DNA of 64,000 nt from Chloroflexota bacterium (GTDB taxonomy: Bacteria > Chloroflexota > Anaerolineae > Anaerolineales > Villigracilaceae). The translations under genes and the position numbers were made by a program. Under the pieces are notes generated by a model. The model had not been told where the DNA came from and did no database searches. It saw only the letters and a program-made list of their open reading frames with translations. Numbering within the stretch: the stretch's first letter is position 1; each line of letters begins with the position of its first letter. The stretch spans positions 124,929-188,928 of the forward strand of contig JAPLGS010000141.1 of the NCBI GenBank assembly GCA_026390015.1. Reading direction: 5' to 3'. This document shows, one piece after another, positions 43,460 through 52,429 of this stretch.

Positions 43460-45199
43460 ATGGCTGATAATAAAAGTCAGGCGCACGACAAGAAAGTATT
43501 ACACAGCATGGGGTATGCACAGGAACTTTCCCGCCGCATGAGCGGGTTCTCGAATTTCGCAATTTCATTCTCGATTATTTGTATTTTGGCGGGTGGCATC
43601 TCCGCTTTTCCAGCAGCCTTCAACTCGCTCGGCTCCGGCGGGGCGGTGATGATTTGGCTGGTAGGTGGCTTCCTTGCCATGACCGTTGCTTGGGGCATGG
43701 GACAGATCGCTTCCTCCTTCCCGACCGCCGGCGGTCTGTACCACTGGAGTTCCCACCTCGGCGGGAAGTTCTTGGGTTGGGCAACCGCCTGGCTTAACCT
43801 GGTTGGTTTGGTTTGTGTGGTGTCTTCGGTGGATGTGTTGCTGTACACGGTGTTCTTCAAAGGCTTGTTCATGCAGACTGCCATCGGCGGCAACCTATGG
43901 ATGAATAATTGGACCCTTTCCGTTACCAATTCCATAACCATTGATTTGTGGCAAATGGTGTTTCTCATCATTGTTATGTCCAGCCAGGCGTTATTGAATC
44001 ACTTTGGTATTGAGTTGACCACCAAATTAACCGACTTCAGCGGTTACTTTATCTTGGTAGTCACGGTTATTCTCATCATCGTGCTTTTTGCTTTCAGCCC
44101 GGTGGCTCTTGACTTCAGCCGCTTGTGGACCTTCCAAAACGTCACTGGTGATGCCGGCGGAGGAGTCGTTCCCTTCCATACAGGTAATTTCGGCTTCGCG
44201 TTCCTGCTGGGACTCTCGTATGTGTGTTACACCATCACGGGCTTCTACGCTTCCGCGCACACTTCCGAAGAAACCCAGAACGCTCAAGTCAATGTGCCGA
44301 AAGGTATGTGGACTGCCGTGTTCTGGTCTTGGGTGTTCGGTTTGGTCGCGGTTGCTGCATACGTGTTGACCATGCCCGACTTAAAAGCCGCCCAAGCAGC
44401 TGGCTGGAATTCATTCTTCTATATGTGGGGCGCCTCGCTCATGCCTCATTGGTTGAGCATAGTCCTTACTGGTTGTTTGGTGGTTTCAAACTACCTGTGC
44501 GCGCTCGCGGGCATGACTTCCTGCTCACGCATGATGTATTCCTTTTCGCGTGATGGCGGTATCCCCTTCATATCCGGGACACTTTCGCGCGTCAGTACAC
44601 AATATCGCACGCCCACATACGCTATTTGGTTTTCAGCGGGTTTGGCTTTGCTTAGCACATTGTATGCTCCGGCTTACCTTGTGCTGGCAGTGGCTTGCGC
44701 GGTCTTCCTTTACTTATCTTATGTCATGCCCGTTCTGGCAGGCTTGATTGCAGAAGGCACCGAAAAGTGGAAGGAAAAAGGTCCCTATAACCTTGGCGCT
44801 CTTTCCAAACCCAATGCCGTGATTTCCATCATCGTTGGTATTCTCTTGGCAATCAGTGGTTTCTTCCCGCCAAACGAGAAGGTTTTCTACTTCACTCTCA
44901 TTTTCGCTGTGGCCCTGCTCACTTTCTGGTCGAAGAAGTACTCTCTCTACGGACTTGGGCTTGCGGTACTTGGTTTGTTGGCAACCAAAATTCCTATTCC
45001 CGAAACGAGCAACTTACACTTCCTCATTCCACCCATGGGCACAGCCATCTCAGCTCTTGTCGTTGGCGTAATTGGCGCCGCAATTTCCTACATGAGAGGC
45101 GGAGAAGATGCGCGCTTCGAGGGCATTCCCGAAGGACAGAGGATCGTAGATCGCCAGAAGATGATCGCCGATATCGAAAAGAAATTTGGCGAAAACTAA
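43460..45199 (+). CDS. APC-family amino acid permease
   Basis: 579 residues with about twelve TM segments. The N-terminal helix has FSNFAISFSIICILAGG, and the loop motif ASSFPTAGGLYHW is typical of amino acid/choline/GABA permeases of the eukaryote-like APC subgroup. The cytoplasmic C-terminus is charged. AAGGAG lies about 9 bases before the ATG. The 224-base region upstream holds a small hairpin (43356-43369) but no riboswitch that I recognise. A terminator follows directly. The substrate is not determined; amino acid or GABA are candidates by family. Confidence 0.9.
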   Translation: MADNKSQAHDKKVLHSMGYAQELSRRMSGFSNFAISFSIICILAGGISAFPAAFNSLGSGGAVMIWLVGGFLAMTVAWGMGQIASSFPTAGGLYHWSSHLGGKFLGWATAWLNLVGLVCVVSSVDVLLYTVFFKGLFMQTAIGGNLWMNNWTLSVTNSITIDLWQMVFLIIVMSSQALLNHFGIELTTKLTDFSGYFILVVTVILIIVLFAFSPVALDFSRLWTFQNVTGDAGGGVVPFHTGNFGFAFLLGLSYVCYTITGFYASAHTSEETQNAQVNVPKGMWTAVFWSWVFGLVAVAAYVLTMPDLKAAQAAGWNSFFYMWGASLMPHWLSIVLTGCLVVSNYLCALAGMTSCSRMMYSFSRDGGIPFISGTLSRVSTQYRTPTYAIWFSAGLALLSTLYAPAYLVLAVACAVFLYLSYVMPVLAGLIAEGTEKWKEKGPYNLGALSKPNAVISIIVGILLAISGFFPPNEKVFYFTLIFAVALLTFWSKKYSLYGLGLAVLGLLATKIPIPETSNLHFLIPPMGTAISALVVGVIGAAISYMRGGEDARFEGIPEGQRIVDRQKMIADIEKKFGEN

Positions 45200-45227
45200 C
45201 ATTGATATTTTGAACATTCTGTAATAT

Positions 45228-45262
45228 AAAAAACGGTATCTCGAAAGAGGTGCCGTTTTTTA
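45228..45262 (+). terminator. Terminator after the permease gene
   Basis: 15-bp stem (two G-T pairs) with a GAAA tetraloop at 45243-45246 and a T run at the 3' side. Confidence 0.92.
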
Positions 45263-45379
45263 TATTTTCTTAAGATAAAATGTAGACGTTCTATGGGTTA
45301 AGTAACGCAGGCGTAAGATTGTGGAAGGCTGTTAAAACCCCCTTCACAAAAGACAATATTGTTTTTGGAGATAAATCGA

Positions 45380-45838
45380 ATGGAAATCATCGGAACATTT
45401 CTTGGAGTTGTCTTACTTGGTATGATCGTGCTGGCTCTCGGCGGCGGGTTGCTGGTATTGCTGGCGTATGGAGTAGGCTGGCTCGTCAACCTTGTCATGG
45501 GTTTGGAACCCTTTCAGGCAACCGCGCTCACCCTGGCAGGAATATTTGTTTTTATCATTCTCGTTGACCGGTTTATGAATTCGCGTATTCCTGCTTCGTC
45601 TAATGATCTTGAAGACGATGAATATGACGAAGAGGAAGACGATGAATATGACGACGAGATTGACGATTATGAAATTATAGAAGAAGAAGTTCTAGACAAA
45701 ATTTATGCCGGCGTTCCACGCTGGAGGCGCCCAAGTAAGAATTTGGATTTTTCGAAAGCAAAGCCAGATGATCGTTGTCCATGTGGAAGCGGACGGAAAT
45801 ACAAGAATTGTCATGGCGCAACAAAGAAGAAAATATAG
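45380..45838 (+). CDS. Membrane-anchored protein with acidic linker and SEC-C zinc motif
   Basis: 152 residues from the ATG at 45380 (GGAG about 9 bases upstream). Two hydrophobic segments (about 5-30 and 35-60) are followed by a strongly acidic stretch rich in Asp, Glu and Tyr (about 75-105). A C-terminal SEC-C zinc-binding motif follows (CPCGSGRKYKNCH), as at the end of SecA and in many small proteins. SEC-C motifs bind zinc and contact SecB or ribosomes in known cases. A membrane-tethered role is inferred; function unknown. Confidence 0.82.
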   Translation: MEIIGTFLGVVLLGMIVLALGGGLLVLLAYGVGWLVNLVMGLEPFQATALTLAGIFVFIILVDRFMNSRIPASSNDLEDDEYDEEEDDEYDDEIDDYEIIEEEVLDKIYAGVPRWRRPSKNLDFSKAKPDDRCPCGSGRKYKNCHGATKKKI

Positions 45839-45880
45839 GAGCAATGTAGAGTCTGTATAACAGAGCTCATGGAGAAGATC

Positions 45881-47344
45881 ATGAAATACTTACTCGGCAT
45901 TGACCAGGGCACAACCCAAACAACGGCCGTCATCGTCAACGAACTCGGCGAAATGCTGGAGAAGAATTCCGCACAACTGCCGGCGCGATTTCCACAAGCA
46001 GGCTGGGTGGAGCAGGAGCCGGCGGATATTGTCCGCACCGTGAAAGAAGCTTGCGCGCCGCTGCTCGATAAATATAAAATTTCAGCAGTGGGGTTTGACA
46101 ATCAGGGTGAGACCTTTGTGGTTTGGGATAAAGACACAGGCCACCCCGTGACTCCCGCCATAGTCTGGCAGGACACGAGAGGCGAATCTGTCTGTAAAGC
46201 ACTCGCTCCAAATGTGGATGCAGAATCGCTCCGCGCGAAAACAGGGTTGCTGCTCGATAGTTATTTCTCCGCGCCGAAACTCAAGTGGGTATTCGAAAAT
46301 TATCCCGACATTCGCAAAAAGGCACATGAAGGCAAATTGAAATTTGGAACAACAGAAACCTGGGTGCTCTGGTCGTTGACGCAGGGCAGACTGCATATCA
46401 CAGACCCGTCCACTGCCTCACGCACATTATTATTCGATATGAATAAATTTGAATGGGACGATGACTTACTGAAATTATTTGATGTACCACGTAGTATGCT
46501 GCCCGAAGTGAAACCATCCGCTGGATATGTTGGCGATGTAGATTTTGGAAACGGAAAACCATTGCCGTTACACGCGTTACTTGTAGACCAGCAAGCCGCA
46601 TTATTCGGTCAGGCTTGTTTCAAAGCGGGGGAGATGAAATGTTCGTTTGGGACAGGCAGTTTTCTGTTGATGAATATTGGCGATAAACCAAAGTTATCGA
46701 ACAATGGATTGCTTACCACTGTCGGCTGGAATTTCAACGGACAAACCGCTTACGCTTTCGACGGCGGGATTTTCGTCACAGGTTCGGCAGTGCAATGGCT
46801 GAGAGACAATTTGAAATTGATTCCTGACTCAGCATCCAGCAATGACGCGGCGAATCGTTCCACTGATTCTGGCGTGGTGGTTGTCCCAGCTTTGCAGGGA
46901 CTGGCTGCCCCGTACTGGCGGACAGATGTACGCGGCGCGATGTTTGGCTTAAATCGCAGTACCAGCTCTGATGATATAGTCCGCGCCACCTTGGATGGGA
47001 TCGCCTGCCGTGTATATGAAGTGGTTACGGCCATGTCACAAGATCTGGGGCAAGCGCCCCCGCATCTCAAAGTCGATGGCGGGCCGTCGGGAAATCCATA
47101 TCTTATGCAAACGATCGCGGATTTGTTAAATCTTGAAGTAAGAGTCTCTGCCGCTTTGGAAGCCACTGCAATTGGAATTGCAAACCTGGCAGGCGTTTCG
47201 GCGCTGAAAACTTCATTTGATGATTTGTCGAAGAATTGGAAATCAGAAAAAAGTTATATACCGAAGATGAGCAAGGAAGAAAGAGAAAATATACTGACCC
47301 AATGGAATAAAGCGGTTGAGGCCGTGAAGGGATTTCATCAATAA
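45881..47344 (+). CDS. glpK: Glycerol kinase-like FGGY carbohydrate kinase
   Basis: 487 residues from the ATG at 45881, six bases after GGAG; the ATG at 45869 would contain the ribosome binding site. The N-terminal phosphate loop is LGIDQGTTQTTAV; AIVWQDTRG and the C-terminal KVDGGPSGNPYLMQ / ATAIGIA segments are FGGY signatures. GIDQGTT and WQDTR match glycerol kinase, and the next gene is a glycerol-3-phosphate-dehydrogenase-like fusion. This makes conversion of glycerol to glycerol 3-phosphate the likely reaction. The exact substrate remains an inference. Confidence 0.88.
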   Translation: MKYLLGIDQGTTQTTAVIVNELGEMLEKNSAQLPARFPQAGWVEQEPADIVRTVKEACAPLLDKYKISAVGFDNQGETFVVWDKDTGHPVTPAIVWQDTRGESVCKALAPNVDAESLRAKTGLLLDSYFSAPKLKWVFENYPDIRKKAHEGKLKFGTTETWVLWSLTQGRLHITDPSTASRTLLFDMNKFEWDDDLLKLFDVPRSMLPEVKPSAGYVGDVDFGNGKPLPLHALLVDQQAALFGQACFKAGEMKCSFGTGSFLLMNIGDKPKLSNNGLLTTVGWNFNGQTAYAFDGGIFVTGSAVQWLRDNLKLIPDSASSNDAANRSTDSGVVVVPALQGLAAPYWRTDVRGAMFGLNRSTSSDDIVRATLDGIACRVYEVVTAMSQDLGQAPPHLKVDGGPSGNPYLMQTIADLLNLEVRVSAALEATAIGIANLAGVSALKTSFDDLSKNWKSEKSYIPKMSKEERENILTQWNKAVEAVKGFHQ

Positions 47345-47348
47345 CAAT

Positions 47349-47387
47349 CAGACCCTAAAGGTTTTCAAAACCTTTGGGGTCTGTTTT
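47349..47387 (+). terminator. Hairpin between glpK and the oxidoreductase fusion
   Basis: A 17-bp near-perfect stem (47349-47365 and 47367-47383, one G-T pair) with a one-base nominal loop, followed by TTTT. It is terminator-like, yet lies inside an apparent operon 17 bases before the next ATG, so it may attenuate readthrough. Confidence 0.7.
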
Positions 47388-47403
47388 ATAGAAAAGAGAA
47401 AAC

Positions 47404-49794
47404 ATGACACAAACATTTGACATCGCCATCATCGGCGCAGGCGTGGTCGGGTCTGCGATTGCGCGCGAACTTTCCCGTTATAAACTCAATATTGCGCTGG
47501 TAGAGTCCGCGGCGGATGTGGGGATGGGCACATCCAAAGCCAGTACCGCGATCTGGCACACAGGCTTTGATGCGAAGCCGGGCACTCTCGAAGCAAGTCT
47601 CATGCGGCGCAGTTACGCGCTGATGGATAAATATTTAGTTGAAGCGAATATTGCGCATGAAAGACTCGGCGCTATTTTGATCGCATGGAATCAAGAGCAA
47701 TTGGATTCATTACCCGCGTTACAAAAGAAGGCAATTGAAAATGCTGTAATGGATGTTCAGATCATCTCGGCAGATGAAATTTATCAGCGCGAGCCGCATA
47801 TTAATAAAGGCGCTTTGGGTGGATTGCTTGTACCTGGAGAGGGCATACTTTGCACATTCACGGTTCCGCTGGCGTTTGCAACCCAATCTGTGTTAAATGG
47901 AGCGGAATTATTTTTAAACCATTCAGTTAAAAATATTAAACACGAGCATGATGCCTGGATTTTGGATGATGATATCCGCGCGATATATATCGTCAACGCG
48001 GCGGGATTATTTTCAGATGAGATCAATGCTCATTTTGGCCATGCCAATTTCACAGTCACGCCGCGGCGTGGACAGTTAATTGTCTTTGATAAATTGGCGA
48101 GGACTCTCGTCAATCACATCTTGCTGCCGGTGCCGACATCCAAAACAAAAGGCATGTTGATCAGCCCGACTGTTTATGGAAATATTTTGCTAGGGCCGAC
48201 GGCAGAAGATTTACCCGATAAGACTGCCACGCAAACCACCGCGGATGGAGTCGAAATGCTGATCGGCAAGGGACGTGAAATTCTGCCGCAGCTGCTCGAT
48301 GAAGAAGTGACCGCGACCTATTCCGGTTTGCGCGCGGCGACGGAGCATAGTGATTATCAGATCGAGATGCATGCGGAACAAAAATATTTGTGCGTCGGTG
48401 GGATTCGGTCAACGGGAATTTCAGTGGCGATGGGAATCGCCGAGTACGCAGTTGAGTTGTTGAGCAGTGCGGGCCTCGATTTGAAATTGAGGGATGATTT
48501 CAAATCGGTGAAGATGCCGACAATTGGGCAAGCTGATATTCGCCCGCATCAATCTGCAGAGATGATCGCGAAGAATCCATTGTATGCGGAAATTGTCTGT
48601 CATTGTGAGCGGGTCTCGCGCGGCGAGTTGATGGACGCCATGAGCGCGGCGATCCCCGCGACAAATTTGGATGGCTTGCGAAGACGCACGCGCGCGTCGC
48701 AGGGGCGCTGTCAGGGATTTAATTGTCACGCGGCGCTGGAAATGTCATTGCGAAGAGCAGTTTCTGCGACGAAGCAATCTCCAGCCATGATACATGAAGA
48801 CGCGTCGCGAAGATCGCTCGCAACTTCATGTGATGTACTAATCGTCGGCGCGGGTCCTGCGGGACTTTCCGCCGCGGTCGAATTGAAGAAGCAGGGCATT
48901 AAAAATATTCTCGTTGTTGACCGCGAACCTGAGGCTGGCGGAATGCCGCGTATGTGTCACCACACAGGCTTTGGACGCGCGGACTTGTGGCGCATTTTTT
49001 CCGGCCCGCGTTATGCGAGATATTATCGTGAGTTGGCAGAAAAATTTGATGTGGAAATACAAACATCCACCACGATCATGGGTTGGGCAGATTCCGCCGA
49101 GGACGGCGGCTTGAGCAAATTAAGTTTTACTTCGCCAAGTGGGCTGGGTGAAATTGAAGCGCAAACTGTTTTGCTTGCAACAGGCGTGCGTGAACGTCCG
49201 CGGGCGGCGAGATTGATTCCTGGTACACGTCCGCAGGGAATTTATACAACAGGTTCGTTACAGCGTTTTGTATATCAGGAACAATTACCAGTTGGAAAAA
49301 AAGCGGTCATTGTCGGCGCGGAGTTGGTGAGTCTCTCGGCGTTGATGACTCTCCAACATGCAGATGTAAAATGTTTGATGATGATCACGGAAGAGTCAAA
49401 ACATCAAATTGAATTTCCGTACGTTGTGATGAAATGGGCTGTGGCGGATATTTTGACACGCACGCCGATCATAACCAATACCCGTATCACAAATATATTT
49501 GGTCAAAAGCGTGTTGAGGGAATTGAACTTACTTCCGTGAACGGCCAAATAAATATCGTGGAATGTGACACGCTCATCTTCACCGGGGATTGGATCCCCG
49601 AAAATGAAATGGCCCGTCTCGGCGGTTTGGCAATTGACCCGATCACCCGCGGCCCAAAAATTGACACTGAGTTTCATTCTTCCATTCAGCGCGTCTTCGC
49701 GGCTGGAAATTTATTGCGCGGAGTCGAAACCGCGGATCACTGCGCGATCGAAGGGTTGCAGGCAGGCAGATCCATTGCAAAATATTTGAAATGA
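47404..49794 (+). CDS. Fused FAD oxidoreductase: GlpA-like DAO domain, BFD [2Fe-2S] domain and FAD/NAD disulfide-reductase-like domain
   Basis: 796 residues with three parts. Residues 1-360 form a DAO-type FAD domain (IAIIGAGVVGSAIAREL, then TGFDAKPG) as in glycerol-3-phosphate dehydrogenase GlpA or LhgO. Residues about 385-455 form a BFD-like [2Fe-2S] domain (CHCERV, then CQGFNC). Residues 475-796 form a second FAD/NAD(P) domain (VLIVGAGPAGLSAAVEL; AVIVGAELVSL; FTGDWIPENE) resembling the partner subunits found with such dehydrogenases. The order implies electron flow from substrate FAD through the cluster to a second FAD in one chain. It sits after glycerol kinase. The linker at about 448-475 is coded by a dispersed palindromic repeat. 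Confidence 0.87.
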   Translation: MTQTFDIAIIGAGVVGSAIARELSRYKLNIALVESAADVGMGTSKASTAIWHTGFDAKPGTLEASLMRRSYALMDKYLVEANIAHERLGAILIAWNQEQLDSLPALQKKAIENAVMDVQIISADEIYQREPHINKGALGGLLVPGEGILCTFTVPLAFATQSVLNGAELFLNHSVKNIKHEHDAWILDDDIRAIYIVNAAGLFSDEINAHFGHANFTVTPRRGQLIVFDKLARTLVNHILLPVPTSKTKGMLISPTVYGNILLGPTAEDLPDKTATQTTADGVEMLIGKGREILPQLLDEEVTATYSGLRAATEHSDYQIEMHAEQKYLCVGGIRSTGISVAMGIAEYAVELLSSAGLDLKLRDDFKSVKMPTIGQADIRPHQSAEMIAKNPLYAEIVCHCERVSRGELMDAMSAAIPATNLDGLRRRTRASQGRCQGFNCHAALEMSLRRAVSATKQSPAMIHEDASRRSLATSCDVLIVGAGPAGLSAAVELKKQGIKNILVVDREPEAGGMPRMCHHTGFGRADLWRIFSGPRYARYYRELAEKFDVEIQTSTTIMGWADSAEDGGLSKLSFTSPSGLGEIEAQTVLLATGVRERPRAARLIPGTRPQGIYTTGSLQRFVYQEQLPVGKKAVIVGAELVSLSALMTLQHADVKCLMMITEESKHQIEFPYVVMKWAVADILTRTPIITNTRITNIFGQKRVEGIELTSVNGQINIVECDTLIFTGDWIPENEMARLGGLAIDPITRGPKIDTEFHSSIQRVFAAGNLLRGVETADHCAIEGLQAGRSIAKYLK
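48744..48831. repeat. Dispersed palindromic repeat inside a coding region
   Basis: Starts GTCATTGCGA and contains GACGAAGCAATCTCCA, closely matching the left half of the intergenic element at 62570-62665. It ends in a region with GCTCGCAA and an ACATGAAG/CTTCATGT inverted repeat (48792-48799 and 48824-48831). It codes the linker between the BFD and second FAD domains. Confidence 0.65.
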
Positions 49795-49799
49795 ACCTT

Positions 49800-51278
49800 T
49801 TATGCTAACCCAGGCACTGGCACTGGAAATGAAATCTCAAAAGTTGTGCCTTGGCCAATTTCGCTTGTGACCTTAATCTTCCCGCCATGCAGATGCGCGA
49901 TGCTGTTGACAATGGCCAGCCCCAAGCCATTGCCGGAAGGAGCGGATTCTTCTGTATCTCCCTCGGTGCGGGAGCGTGATTTGTCAACTCGATAGAAGCG
50001 GTCAAATAGATGAGTGATGTGTTCAGCGGATATGCCCGGACCTGTATCAGTCACGCGCACCCAGGCGAATTTCAGGGAAAGATCGCAGCCTGTCGAAATG
50101 GTCACACGATGATCCCGCTCCACTTCGTTTTGAGTTGTGTACTTAATGGCGTTTTCGACGAGATTGGTCAACATTTGAGTAAGCGCCTTGCGATCGCCGA
50201 GGATCAACACTTCGGGCAGATCATCGGTTTCGAGCACAATATTTTGACGGGCGGCCAGCGGCTCGAGCCGTTCAATCACCTCAAGTGCAAGATCGCTGAT
50301 ATCCAGGATTTCTTTTTGCAATGATTCGTGACCTGCATCCATGCGCGCCAGCGTCAACAAATCGTTGACCAAATGACTCATGAGATCATTTTCAGTTTGA
50401 ATGATTTGCAATACACGTTGATATTCTTTCGGCGTGCGCGGTGCTGATAAAGCCCGACCTGCTTCAAGGTTGACAATGGTCAACGGCGTGCGTAATTCAT
50501 GACTTGCGTCAGCGGTGAATTGCTTCTGACGTGAAAAAGCTGATTCGAGGCGGGTGAGCATTGCGTCGAAAGTATCTGCCAGTTGACCGATCTCGTCTTT
50601 TTTTTGCAGGTTGAAGCGACGGCTTAGATCCGTTTCGCTGATCTGTTGCGCTGTTTGCGTTATAACCTTAACCGGGCGCATGGCGCGGTCTGCCAGCCAG
50701 AATCCACCCGCAAGCGCAACAAACAACAGGATCGACACAAAAATGATCAAGGTGAGCAAAAGACTCCGCCGCTGTTCCGTTGGATCAAAGAGAGTGCCGA
50801 TCACAACGTAGCCTTTTAAACTCTCGCCAGATAAGAGAGGTGTGATCAAAAATGCGTAATCAATTTGCTGGTTTTCACGGATTACAGAGGCGTACCTTAT
50901 AACGTGCCTGCTCTCGGAGTTCGAGATTTGGTTGGGGAAATTTAATTGCGGCAATGAGGTCAACGGCCCCCAAAGGCGTTGCTGAATCTGATCTGAACCA
51001 TAGATTGCGAGAATGTCTTCAGGACGCAAAAAAGATTGCCCGCTGCCTGGGGCGCTGCTGAAACTGGGAATATCGCCTTCCCCTAAAAATTTTTCGATCT
51101 CTTCAAGCCTGGCGGCAAGGCGGGTAACAGATTCAGCCTGTAATTCGCGAATGCGGCTTAGATATACCAATCCGCTGAAACTTATCAGCACCAAACCCAA
51201 AATAAATACGAACCAGAGCGCCAGCCGCAAGCGGATGCTATGGAAGAGTGAATCGAACCGATGGATAATATTATTCAT
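49800..51278 (-). CDS. Membrane sensor histidine kinase
   Basis: 492 residues: TM1 (about 20-40), a periplasmic loop (about 41-170), TM2 (about 172-194), HAMP (about 195-250; KKDEIGQLADTFDAML), HisKA with ADASHELRTPLT (His260) and HATPase with NLVENAIKYT, DTGPGI and GLGLAIVNS. It is a classic OmpR-partner kinase. Its start overlaps the response-regulator gene by 4 bases, and its end is 5 bases from the convergent fusion gene. The loop has no domain I can name, so the stimulus is unknown. Confidence 0.92.
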   Translation of the reverse strand: MNNIIHRFDSLFHSIRLRLALWFVFILGLVLISFSGLVYLSRIRELQAESVTRLAARLEEIEKFLGEGDIPSFSSAPGSGQSFLRPEDILAIYGSDQIQQRLWGPLTSLPQLNFPNQISNSESRHVIRYASVIRENQQIDYAFLITPLLSGESLKGYVVIGTLFDPTEQRRSLLLTLIIFVSILLFVALAGGFWLADRAMRPVKVITQTAQQISETDLSRRFNLQKKDEIGQLADTFDAMLTRLESAFSRQKQFTADASHELRTPLTIVNLEAGRALSAPRTPKEYQRVLQIIQTENDLMSHLVNDLLTLARMDAGHESLQKEILDISDLALEVIERLEPLAARQNIVLETDDLPEVLILGDRKALTQMLTNLVENAIKYTTQNEVERDHRVTISTGCDLSLKFAWVRVTDTGPGISAEHITHLFDRFYRVDKSRSRTEGDTEESAPSGNGLGLAIVNSIAHLHGGKIKVTSEIGQGTTFEISFPVPVPGLA

Positions 51279-51913
51279 GGATCATCAAGATTCACTTCAA
51301 ATGGATCATCCAGTTTGCGGCGCAGGCGGCGGATATAAACATCCACTACATTAGATGCGACAATGGCATCGTAACTCCATAAATGGTTTTCCGCCATCTG
51401 ACGAGTTATAAGACGGTTGGGATTGCGCGCCAAATATTCCAGCAATCCATATTCGCGTGAAGTTAGGTCGATCGGTTGTCCGCCGCGCCTGACGAAATGA
51501 GTAGCGGGATCCAGCGATAAATCACCGATGGTGATCAATCCACTTTTGTCTTCTGATTCGCGGCGAAGTAATGCGCGCAGGCGCGCCAGTAGTTCTTTCA
51601 TCTCAAACGGCTTAACCAGATAATCGTCGGCGCCGCTATCCAGCCCGAGCACGCGGTCTTCGAGCGCGTCACGGGCCGTCAACATGAGGATCGGTGTTTG
51701 CACATGATTGTTTCGCAGTGAGCGGCAGACCTCGATCCCGCTGCGGAGCGGTAACATCACATCCAAAATGATGACATCATAAGGGGTCGATTCGGCAAAC
51801 TCTTCGCCCGCCTGCCCGTCATAAGCCACATCGACAGCGTAGCCATCATCCGCAAGACTTAGGCGGAGTGTGTCGCTTAAGCGGTGGTTATCCTCCACCA
51901 GTAAAATTCTCAT
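51275..51913 (-). CDS. OmpR/PhoB-family response regulator
   Basis: 212 residues: a receiver (LLVEDNHR; Asp51 in IILDVMLPLRSG; KPF near residue 102) and a winged helix (about 120-210; LTSREYGLLEYLARNPNRLITR, quoted in part; VVDVYIRRLRRKL). It is the first gene of a two-gene operon with the histidine kinase. The divergent region holds tandem TGTCAT-type repeats with 11-base spacing, so it probably regulates itself and the divergent operon. Confidence 0.93.
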   Translation of the reverse strand: MRILLVEDNHRLSDTLRLSLADDGYAVDVAYDGQAGEEFAESTPYDVIILDVMLPLRSGIEVCRSLRNNHVQTPILMLTARDALEDRVLGLDSGADDYLVKPFEMKELLARLRALLRRESEDKSGLITIGDLSLDPATHFVRRGGQPIDLTSREYGLLEYLARNPNRLITRQMAENHLWSYDAIVASNVVDVYIRRLRRKLDDPFEVNLDDP

Positions 51914-51933
51914 GCTTTATTTTAGCACGCCAA

Positions 51934-51985
51934 AATGACGGTTGGATGACAAAACTCGCTCCTGATTGTCATTATGCTGTCATTT
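51934..51985. promoter_or_regulatory. Pho-box-like tandem repeats between divergent operons
   Basis: On the + strand TTGTCAT (51967-51973) and CTGTCAT (51978-51984) are direct repeats with an 11-base period, close to the PhoB box pattern of two CTGTCAT units four bases apart. Facing the other way, ATGAC occurs at 51935-51939 and 51946-51950, again 11 bases apart. OmpR/PhoB-type dimers bind such pairs. The two pairs face the two divergent genes. Confidence 0.6.
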
Positions 51986-52011
51986 ACATTCGATATACTG
52001 ACAATAATAAA
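51984..52011 (+). promoter_or_regulatory. Possible promoter of the apbE operon
   Basis: TTTACA (51984-51989) and TAATAA (52006-52011) with a 16-base spacer; the -35 abuts the Pho-box-like repeat, as in activator-dependent promoters. The ATG is 27 bases further on. Confidence 0.45.
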
Positions 52012-52037
52012 ATTGGAAAGTGAGCAAGGAGATATTT

Positions 52038-52403
52038 ATGAAGAAACATTACACGGCTATTTTGGCAGCCTTTCTAATGACCATGTGCATGGGCGCGGGA
52101 ATGTTATTGGTAAGTGGAAGCGCCTATCTAAACAAGAATGGCATCCCGGTTGCAGATTCACCAGCCGCGGCGACTGCAACGGCTATAGTCGTTACAGCGC
52201 AGGAAGCCCAGCTTCAGCAATTACAGGATCTGGTAAATCAATATCAGACTCGTGAAGTACAGTATCAAAACGAAATTGCCTCTGCAAGTCAGAAACTACA
52301 ATCGGCGAACGCGCAAGTTCAACAATATCAATTTGTGATGGCCGCTTTGCAAAATCGCGGCATCATTAACATTGATCAAAACGGCCGCATCTCTCTTCCG
52401 TAA
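52038..52403 (+). CDS. Small exported or membrane-anchored protein with coiled coil, unknown function
   Basis: 121 residues from the ATG at 52038, six bases after AAGGAG. A signal peptide or TM anchor occupies residues about 5-32. An Ala/Thr-rich stretch follows, then a Gln-rich coiled-coil region (about 52-100; QLQQLQDLVNQYQ). I do not recognise the family. It is the first gene of the operon with ApbE and the ferric-reductase-like protein, so it may be a periplasmic partner of that redox system. Confidence 0.78.
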   Translation: MKKHYTAILAAFLMTMCMGAGMLLVSGSAYLNKNGIPVADSPAAATATAIVVTAQEAQLQQLQDLVNQYQTREVQYQNEIASASQKLQSANAQVQQYQFVMAALQNRGIINIDQNGRISLP

Positions 52404-52429
52404 GAGCTTATTGTTAATAAGGAGCAAAA

